A DNA stretch of 7,608 nucleotides from Betaproteobacteria bacterium (GTDB taxonomy: Bacteria > Pseudomonadota > Gammaproteobacteria > Burkholderiales > SG8-39), in contig JAAOZY010000454.1 in NCBI GenBank assembly GCA_012274205.1, positions 1 to 7,608 on the forward strand, in the 5' to 3' direction. Below the pieces are notes generated by a model that saw only the letters and a program-made list of their open reading frames with translations, did not search any database and had not been told where the DNA came from. This document shows positions 1 to 5,311 of this stretch, one piece after another; the first letter of the stretch is position 1, and each line of letters opens with the position of its first letter. The translations under genes were made by a program, and so were the position numbers.

Positions 1-2452
1 GCGATACACCGGCGCGCAGATCGTAGGACATGGTCACCGAGGGCAGCTGGCCGAGGTGGCTGATCGCGAGCGGTCCGACGCCGTAGGTGAGCTTTGCCAG
101 AGAACTGAGCGGCACCAGCGCTCCCGTCGATGAGCGCACATAGAGCAGACCCAGCGCCGCAGGGTCGGTCTGATAGCGCGGTTCGAGCTCCAGGATCACC
201 CAATACTGGTTAGTCGCCGTGTAAATGGTGGACACTTGCTGGGCGCCGTAGGCATTGGCGAGCGCCGCCTCGATCTGCTGCGCCGAGACGCCGAGCGCGG
301 AGGCCTTTTCGCGGTCGATATTCACGGTCACCTGCGGGCGGGCGATCTGCAGATCGCTCGACACGTCCACCAGCGTCGGCAGTGTCTTAAGCCGGGCCTC
401 GACCAGCGGCGCCCAGTGATACAGTTCCTCCGTGCTCGCGCTCTGGACCACATACTGATAGGGGCTCTTGGTGAGCTGCCCGCCGACGCGGATCGCCGGG
501 ACGTTCTGCAGGAAAACCTTGATTCCGAGAATGTTGGCGACCTTGGGCCGCAGCTCGCGCAGTACTTCGTCGGCCGACTTGCGCTGCGCGCGCGGCTTCA
601 GCGCGATGGTGATCCGGCCCACGTTGAGCGACGGGTTGAAGCTGGTCGCGCCGATCGACGCCATCAGCGCTTCCACGTTGGGATCCTGGCGGATGATCTC
701 CGCCACCTGGCGCTGCAGCGCCGCCATGGCTTCGAACGAGATGTCCTGCTGCGCCTCGGTGAAACAGTACAGCTGTCCGCTGTCGTCGCTCGGCAAAAAG
801 CCCTTGGGCATTTTCGCGAACAGGAATCCTGTGGCGATCACGATGCCGAGGAAAACCACCATGGTCAGGCGTGCGTGGCGCAGCACCCACTGCAGGCTGG
901 CGGCGTAGCCGCTCTTGAGCGCTTCGAACGCGCGTTCGCTCAGCATGAATACCCGGCCATGCTTCTGCTGCGTGTGCGGTTTGAGGATGCGGCTGCACAT
1001 CATCGGTGTGAGCGTGAGTGAGACGAAACCCGAGATCAGCACCGCGACCATGATGACGACCGCAAATTCGTGCAGCACGCGCCCGAGAATGCCGCCCATG
1101 AACAGCACCGGGATGAATACGGCGATCAGCGAAACGGTCATCGACAGGATGGTGAAGGAAACCTCCTTCGAGCCGTCCAGGGTCGCCTGCATCGCGCTCT
1201 TGCCCATTTCCATGTGGCGCGAGATGTTCTCCAGCATGACGATCGCGTCGTCCACGACGAAGCCGACCGAGAGCGTCAGCGCCATCAGCGAGATATTGTC
1301 CAGGCTGTAGCCGAACAGGTACATCAGGGAAAATGTGCCAATGATAGACAAGGGCAGGGCAAAGCTGGGGATGATCGTCGCCGGAATGTTGCGCAGGAAG
1401 ATGAAGATCACCATCACCACCAGGACCAGCGCGAGCAGCAGCGTGAATTGCACGTCTTCGACCGAGTTGCGGATGGAGACCGAGCGGTCGTAGAGCACGC
1501 TGATGTCGATCCCGGCCGGCACTTCGGCGCGGAATGTGGGCAGCAGACTCTTGATCGAATCCACCACCTCGATCGTGTTGACGCCGGGCTGGCGCTGAAT
1601 CGCAAGCACGATGCCGCGTTGGTTCTTGAACCATGCGGCGACCTTGTCGGTCTGCACGCTGTCGATCACCTGGCCGAGTTCACCCAGGCGCACCGGCGAG
1701 CCGTTGCGGTAGGCGACGATGATGGGGCGGAATGCCGCCGCATCGTACAGTTGGCCGGTGGCCTGCACCGCGAACATGCGCTCCTTGCCGTAGAGCGTGC
1801 CGGTGGGCAGGTTGACGTTGGCCTGCGCCACCGCCTGCTGTACCTCGTTGATGCCTATGCCGCGCGCGGCGAGCGCGTTCGGGTCAAGCTGTATGCGTAC
1901 CGCGTACTTTTGCTGGCCGAACACCATCACCTGGGCCACGCCGCTGATGGTGGAGATGCGCTGTGCGAGGAAGGTTTCCGCGTACTCGTCCACCGTCGAC
2001 AGCGGCAGAGTGTCGGAAGTAAGCGCGAGGAAGTAAATCGGGAAATCCGCCGGATTGACTTTGCGGAATGACGGCGGCGTGCTCATGGCCGGGGGCAGCA
2101 GGCGCGCTGCGCCGGCGATCGCCGAGCTCACGTCCTGGGCGGCGGCGTCGATGTCGCGGTCGAGTGAGAACTGGATCGTCACCTGCGAGGTGCCCTGCCC
2201 GCTCACCGAGGTCATCGAATCGATGCCGGCGATGGTCGAGAATTGCTTCTCCAGCACCGTAGCCACGGCCGAGGCCATGGTCTCGGGGCTCGCCCCGGGC
2301 AGTTCCGCGCTGACCTGGATCGTGGGGAAGTCGACGTTGGGCAGCGTGCTGACCGGGAGCTGGAAGTAACCCGCGAGGCCGAAGATCAGGACGCCCGCCA
2401 TCACCAGCACGGTCATTACCGGGCGCCGCACGAACAGCGCAGCCAGGTTCAT
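1..2452 (-). CDS. RND efflux transporter, inner-membrane permease (HAE-1 family, MdtB/MdtC-like), 3' end missing
   Basis: This is the proton-driven pump subunit of a tripartite efflux system; it takes substrates from the periplasm or inner membrane and hands them to the adaptor and an outer-membrane channel. The reading frame starts at ATG 2452 and stays open to the left edge, giving about 817 codons of the usual 1,020-1,050. Visible parts are: TM1 (about residues 10-30); the first periplasmic porter loop, with LPGASPETMASAV near 51-63; TM2-TM6 (about 335-490); the TM4 motif GFVVDDAIVMLENISRH near 397-413, with the paired proton-relay aspartates near 401-402; SLTLTPMMC near 478-486; TM7 near 528-545; and most of the second periplasmic loop, including NQYWVILELEPRYQ. 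TM8-TM12 and the relay lysine of TM10 lie outside. Similarity recalled from memory is closer to MdtB/MdtC than to AcrB. The start overlaps the adaptor stop codon (ATGA), implying coupled translation; no strong Shine-Dalgarno is seen. Substrate cannot be told. Confidence 0.95.
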   Translation of the reverse strand, partial: MNLAALFVRRPVMTVLVMAGVLIFGLAGYFQLPVSTLPNVDFPTIQVSAELPGASPETMASAVATVLEKQFSTIAGIDSMTSVSGQGTSQVTIQFSLDRDIDAAAQDVSSAIAGAARLLPPAMSTPPSFRKVNPADFPIYFLALTSDTLPLSTVDEYAETFLAQRISTISGVAQVMVFGQQKYAVRIQLDPNALAARGIGINEVQQAVAQANVNLPTGTLYGKERMFAVQATGQLYDAAAFRPIIVAYRNGSPVRLGELGQVIDSVQTDKVAAWFKNQRGIVLAIQRQPGVNTIEVVDSIKSLLPTFRAEVPAGIDISVLYDRSVSIRNSVEDVQFTLLLALVLVVMVIFIFLRNIPATIIPSFALPLSIIGTFSLMYLFGYSLDNISLMALTLSVGFVVDDAIVMLENISRHMEMGKSAMQATLDGSKEVSFTILSMTVSLIAVFIPVLFMGGILGRVLHEFAVVIMVAVLISGFVSLTLTPMMCSRILKPHTQQKHGRVFMLSERAFEALKSGYAASLQWVLRHARLTMVVFLGIVIATGFLFAKMPKGFLPSDDSGQLYCFTEAQQDISFEAMAALQRQVAEIIRQDPNVEALMASIGATSFNPSLNVGRITIALKPRAQRKSADEVLRELRPKVANILGIKVFLQNVPAIRVGGQLTKSPYQYVVQSASTEELYHWAPLVEARLKTLPTLVDVSSDLQIARPQVTVNIDREKASALGVSAQQIEAALANAYGAQQVSTIYTATNQYWVILELEPRYQTDPAALGLLYVRSSTGALVPLSSLAKLTYGVGPLAISHLGQLPSVTMSYDLRAGVS

Positions 2453-3612
2453 GACTTGTCGGCCCGCGCTTTGGCGACCATGACCTTGGTTCCCGGGGCG
2501 AGGCGCAGCTGTCCGGTGATGACGACCTCTTCGCCGCTACGCAGGCCCGCCGCGATGATGGCATCGGCGCCGACGTTGCGATCGAGGTCGACCTTGCGCA
2601 TTTCCACAGTCATGTCCGGCTTGACCACGTACACATATTGGCCGTTGGGCCCGGTCTGCACCGCTTGGACGGGTATGACCAGCGCGTCTTTCTGCTCGTA
2701 GAGCTTGAGGCTGGTGCTGACGAACTGGCCCGGCCACAGCCCGTTATCCCTGTTCGGGAACACCGCCTTCAGCTTGATGGTTCCGGTCGTGGCGTCGACA
2801 GCGTTGTCGACGAAACTCAGCGCACCCTGCGCTGGCGCCATGGTCGAGTCCGGCGGCAGCGCTTCTACCGACAGCGTACCCTTTGTCATGTAGCCGCGGA
2901 TCGCGGACAGTTTCTGTTCGGGCACTGCAAAATTGACGTAAATCGGCCGCACCTGGTTGATGACCACCAGCGGATTGGTGTCGTTGGCCTTCACCATGTT
3001 GCCCATCTGCAGCATCACCTTGCCGACAAAACCGTCAATAGGCGAGCGGATGGTGCAATATTCGAGCTGCAGTCTGGCGTTGTCGAGTGCGGCCGTGCTC
3101 GCGAGGGCGACGGCTTCGGCAGTGTCGGCATTGGTGCGGATCTGGGCATAGGCCTCCTTGGAAATGAAGTTCTTCTGCAGCAACTCCTGGTTGCGTCGTT
3201 CCTGCGAGCGCGCTTGCTCTTTCTGTGCCGTATCGCGCATGAGATTGGCTTGCGCCTGGCGCAGCGTCGCCTCGAAGGGACGCGGGTCGATCTTGAACAG
3301 CACCGCTCCCTTCTTTACCTCCTGCCCTTCCTTGAAGTTGACCTCGACGATCTGCCCGTCCACGCGCGCCTTGAGCGCTACGGTGGAATAGGCCTCGACG
3401 TTGCCGATCGCCTGGATTTTCACCGGCACGGTTCGTTGCTCGGCCGTCGCGACCGAGACCGGCATCGCCGTCGCGCTCTTCGCCGGCTTCGCGTCCTGTG
3501 CGCGAATCTCGGCCCCGCGGTAAGCGAGCAGGGTGCCCGCGAGGGCAGCGCTGCCGAGGATTGCGAAAAGTATCAGTTTCTTTGGCTTGGTCACTGGTGC
3601 CTCGAAATGCAT
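2449..3612 (-). CDS. RND efflux periplasmic adaptor (membrane fusion protein, MdtA-like)
   Basis: This protein links the inner-membrane RND pump to an outer-membrane channel. Numbering from ATG 3612 (387 aa), the order is: basic residues then a hydrophobic segment (about 12-31) that acts as an uncleaved anchor or Sec signal; a first lipoyl half (about 70-108, with VEAYSTVALKARVDGQI and FKEGQEVKKGAVLFKIDPRPFE); an alpha-hairpin rich in Gln/Glu/Arg/Ala (about 112-185); a second lipoyl half (YCTIRSPIDGFVG, 185-197); a beta-barrel (about 222-300, ending GLWPGQFVSTSLKL); and a membrane-proximal domain (LVIPVQAVQTGPNGQYVYVV onward). There is no lipobox cysteine, so it is not a lipoprotein. Length is normal. 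It overlaps the RND gene by 4 bases and leads that operon. The outer ATG has no Shine-Dalgarno, whereas GTG at 3594 (381-aa form) has GAGG 5 bases upstream and starts directly before the KPKK basic region, so the shorter form may be the real one. Confidence 0.94.
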   Translation of the reverse strand: MHFEAPVTKPKKLILFAILGSAALAGTLLAYRGAEIRAQDAKPAKSATAMPVSVATAEQRTVPVKIQAIGNVEAYSTVALKARVDGQIVEVNFKEGQEVKKGAVLFKIDPRPFEATLRQAQANLMRDTAQKEQARSQERRNQELLQKNFISKEAYAQIRTNADTAEAVALASTAALDNARLQLEYCTIRSPIDGFVGKVMLQMGNMVKANDTNPLVVINQVRPIYVNFAVPEQKLSAIRGYMTKGTLSVEALPPDSTMAPAQGALSFVDNAVDATTGTIKLKAVFPNRDNGLWPGQFVSTSLKLYEQKDALVIPVQAVQTGPNGQYVYVVKPDMTVEMRKVDLDRNVGADAIIAAGLRSGEEVVITGQLRLAPGTKVMVAKARADKS

Positions 3613-3742
3613 GAATTGGATTTAGGCTGCGACGAGCCTTGGCCGCGTCGGCGAAACCGGTTGGGTCGGCATCCGGACCGCCCGCACACCCCCGCCGCTG
3701 GCGGCCATCGATGCACTCGCTCGGGCAGGGCGAACGCGCTGC

Positions 3743-3748
3743 TATATA
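3743..3748 (-). promoter_or_regulatory. Weak candidate -10 box ahead of the efflux operon
   Basis: The 179-base spacer between lysA and the adaptor gene (3613-3791) must hold the efflux promoter if the operon is transcribed separately. The only AT-rich hexamer that resembles a -10 box is TATATA on the minus strand here, about 130 bases before the adaptor start. No good -35 box lies 16-18 bases upstream of it, and there is no TG extension. No clear regulator operator was recognised. The spacer also contains a 5-bp stem, CCGCC-GCT-GGCGG, at 3692-3704 without a T-run, and nothing else notable. This is a weak guess. Confidence 0.18.
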
Positions 3749-3791
3749 CGGTGCGCTGAGATGGTCCGGGACGGTATGCAGATCGGGCAAT

Positions 3792-5030
3792 CTAACGCAA
3801 AAGGTGCTCCAACGCAAAAAGCCCCTCGGGGCGCTCGCGCTCGCGTATCAACTGCATTTTCTCCCCATCCACCATGACCTCTGCCGCACGTGGCCGGCTG
3901 TTGTAGTTGGAACTCATGCACATGGCGTAGGCGCCGGCCGACATCACCGCCAGCAATGCGCCCTCCTTCACCGCAAGTTCGCGCTCTTTGCCGAGGAAGT
4001 CGCCGCTTTCGCACACCGGCCCGACCACGTCGTAAACCGCCTGAGCCACGCCGCTGTCCCCGACCGCGACAATGTCGTGCCAGGCCTCGTACAAGGCCGG
4101 GCGGATCAGGTTGTTCATGGCCGCATCGACCACGGCGAAATTGCGCGCCGCGCCAGGTTTGAGGTATTCGATGCGCGTGAGCAGCACGCCGGCATTACCG
4201 ACCAGGCTACGGCCCGGCTCGAACACCAGTTTGAGCTTGCGCGCGCCGACGCGCGCGAACACCTCGCCCAGGTAAGCGGCGACGTCGGGCGGCGTTTCGT
4301 CGCGGTAACGGATGCCCAGGCCTCCGCCCCGGTCGAGATGGCGCAGCCCGATGCCCTCGCCGGCCAGGCTGTCGACCAGCCCAAGCATCTTGTCCAGCGC
4401 CTCGAGCAGGGGCGCGGTCTCGATCAGGTTGGAGCCGATATGGCAGTCCATGCCCACGACCTCGAGCTGCGGCATGCGGCTGGCCGTGCGGTAGAGTTCG
4501 GGCGCGGCATCGAACTCGATGCCGAATTTGTTTTCCTTCAGGCCGGTGGAAATATACGGGTGGGTGCGCGCGTCGACATCGGGATTGACGCGGATCGAGA
4601 CCGCGGCGCGCCGGCCCATCGAGTCGGCGACGGCCGCGAGCCGGGTGAGTTCGGCGGCCGATTCCACGTTGAAGCACAGAATGTCGCTCTGCAGCGCGTA
4701 GCGCATCTCGGCCGCGCTTTTTCCCACACCGGAGAATATGATCTTGCGCGGATCGGCACCTGCAGCGATGGCGCGCGCAAGCTCTCCGCCGGAGACGATG
4801 TCGAATCCCGCGCCCGTGCGCGCAAACAGGTCGAGGATGGCGAGATTCGAATTCGCCTTCATCGCATAGCAAACCAGCGCGTCGTGCCCGGCGCAGGCGG
4901 ACTGGTACTGCGCCATCGCGCCTTCCAGGGCAGCGCGGGAATAGACGTAGCAGGGTGTGCCGAATTCGTGCGCGATGGCATCCAGCGGAACCGACTCCGC
5001 GTGCAGCGAGCCGTTGCGAAACTCGAACAT
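3792..5030 (-). CDS. lysA: Diaminopimelate decarboxylase
   Basis: LysA is a PLP-dependent cytosolic enzyme that decarboxylates meso-2,6-diaminopimelate to L-lysine and CO2, the last step of the DAP pathway. The 412-aa product has normal length and the family's fold-type III architecture: an alanine-racemase-like barrel, then a C-terminal beta domain. Visible motifs are: YAMKAN with PLP-binding Lys58; HIGSN at 197-201; the phosphate-binding GGGLGI at 235-240; EPGRS at 271-275; CESGDF at 340-345, with the Cys that reaches into the partner active site of the dimer; and SNYNSRPR at 374-381. Two positions differ from the sequence I expect: LDRGGG where LDIGGG is common (Arg234), and AMCMSSNYN where AMSMSSNYN is common (Cys371). 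All key residues are present, so it should be active. It starts 5 bases after the lptM stop, with a weak AGTAGG (5040-5035) 4 bases before ATG, suggesting co-translation with lptM. Confidence 0.98.
   Translation of the reverse strand: MFEFRNGSLHAESVPLDAIAHEFGTPCYVYSRAALEGAMAQYQSACAGHDALVCYAMKANSNLAILDLFARTGAGFDIVSGGELARAIAAGADPRKIIFSGVGKSAAEMRYALQSDILCFNVESAAELTRLAAVADSMGRRAAVSIRVNPDVDARTHPYISTGLKENKFGIEFDAAPELYRTASRMPQLEVVGMDCHIGSNLIETAPLLEALDKMLGLVDSLAGEGIGLRHLDRGGGLGIRYRDETPPDVAAYLGEVFARVGARKLKLVFEPGRSLVGNAGVLLTRIEYLKPGAARNFAVVDAAMNNLIRPALYEAWHDIVAVGDSGVAQAVYDVVGPVCESGDFLGKERELAVKEGALLAVMSAGAYAMCMSSNYNSRPRAAEVMVDGEKMQLIRERERPEGLFALEHLLR
3816..3832 (-). terminator. Terminator-like hairpin and T-tract inside the lysA 3' end
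   Basis: On the minus strand the sequence reads GCCCCGAGGGGC followed directly by TTTTT. It forms a 4-bp GC stem closed by a CGAG loop, or 5 bp if a very tight loop is allowed. It lies within the last codons of lysA (Arg-Pro-Glu-Gly-Leu-Phe), about 22 bases before the stop codon. A second short T-run (TTTT, 3802-3799) follows. The stem is short, so strong termination is doubtful, but no better terminator is visible between lysA and the efflux operon. A transcript ended here would lack the lysA stop codon, which argues for weak or no activity. Confidence 0.3.
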
Positions 5031-5035
5031 GGCGC

Positions 5036-5161
5036 CTACTTTTGTTTGTTGCTATTGGACTGCTGCCCGCCGCTTTCATCGGCGGGCAGGTATAGGGCGC
5101 CCTTGGAGCCGCAGGCCTGCAGCAGCAGGCAAAGCAAGATGGCGGAGATGACGGCTCTCAT
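5036..5161 (-). CDS. lptM: Small LptM-family lipoprotein (LPS translocon maturation; formerly YifL-like)
   Basis: This is a 41-residue product, MRAVISAILLCLLLQACGSK followed by GALYLPADESGGQQSNSNKQK. It has a short hydrophobic signal sequence (about 4-15) and a lipobox LQAC, whose Cys17 would be lipidated after cleavage by signal peptidase II. The mature start CGSKGALYLP matches the conserved CGxKGPLYxP signature of the LptM/YifL family, with Ala in place of the usual Pro. In E. coli LptM is known to help oxidative maturation of the LptD-LptE LPS translocon; that role is assumed here by family. The tail is a short, polar, probably disordered stretch, shorter than in E. coli. Location upstream of lysA, 5 bases apart, is typical of proteobacteria and supports the call. 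The ATG at 5161 is chosen because the lipobox sits at the expected distance; no clear Shine-Dalgarno precedes it. Confidence 0.88.
   Translation of the reverse strand: MRAVISAILLCLLLQACGSKGALYLPADESGGQQSNSNKQK
5063..5089 (-). repeat. Perfect 10-bp inverted repeat (RNA hairpin) inside lptM
   Basis: The arms CTGCCCGCCG and CGGCGGGCAG are perfect reverse complements separated by a 7-base loop (ATGAAAG on the minus strand). The stem is nearly all G and C, so it should be stable in the lptM-lysA mRNA. It lies in the last third of lptM, and its 3' arm ends about 32 bases before the lysA start codon. No T-run follows on either strand, so it is not a classical intrinsic terminator. It could affect ribosome access to lysA, mRNA decay, or pausing, or be a by-product of Pro/Ala/Gly codons in GC-rich DNA. 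Confidence 0.6.
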
Positions 5162-5311
5162 CGGCAAATTCTAGCATGTGCGAATCGAACACGAGGCCGT
5201 TGGAACAGAGCGGATCGAGCAGGCTGGCGGCGCAAACGCTGCCGAAGATCGAGCGCTGCAACAAGGCGCGCGCCGGCATCCCGGCCACAAATGCGCCAAT
5301 GCGGACCGGCT
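5162..5311. other. Spacer between mrcA and lptM
   Basis: These 150 bases lie between the mrcA stop codon and the lptM start. Apart from the extended -10 candidate at its lptM end, it holds only a small hairpin, GCCGG-CATC-CCGGC at 5272-5285, without a T-run, so no convincing mrcA terminator is seen. Reading frames cross the spacer on both strands, but none encodes a recognisable protein. It is too short for a frataxin (cyaY) gene, which I recall lying opposite lptM-lysA in some betaproteobacteria. Confidence 0.5.
5168..5176 (-). promoter_or_regulatory. Extended -10 promoter candidate for lptM-lysA
   Basis: The minus strand reads TGCTAGAAT, a TGn extension followed by TAGAAT, five of six matches to the sigma-70 -10 consensus. 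The bases 16-18 upstream give no recognisable -35 box, which extended -10 promoters can tolerate. Transcription would begin near 5161-5162, at or next to the A of the lptM ATG, so the message could be leaderless. This agrees with the absence of a Shine-Dalgarno before lptM. The call is based on pattern alone. Confidence 0.4.

Noticed and set aside
387..1634. 415-codon minus-strand frame within the RND gene region, and the plus-strand frames at 236-1021 and 1070-2071
   Set aside because: They are out of frame with the RND transporter, whose frame is open from 2452 to the left edge and carries the family motifs. Their translations are low-complexity, Arg/His/Ala-rich.
3613..3791. Possible lysine riboswitch or other structured RNA near lysA
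   Set aside because: The spacer is downstream of lysA, and lysA itself has only 5 bases between it and lptM, so there is no room for a riboswitch leader.
3035..3817. 260-codon minus-strand frame spanning the lysA-adaptor spacer
   Set aside because: Most of it overlaps the adaptor gene in another frame, and the part in the spacer (about 3613-3791) shows no recognisable sequence or Shine-Dalgarno.
3639..5174. 511-codon open frame on the plus strand opposite lysA and lptM
   Set aside because: It is an antisense shadow with Arg/His-rich composition and no family resemblance; the opposite strand encodes clear LysA and LptM.
5174..5205. tRNA-like T-loop motif GTTCGATTC on the minus strand before lptM
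   Set aside because: The flanking bases do not form a T-arm stem and no cloverleaf can be built around it; a chance match.
5076..5288. 70-codon minus-strand frame in the mrcA-lptM spacer
   Set aside because: Its second half overlaps lptM in another frame and its first half has no recognisable features; lptM is far better supported.
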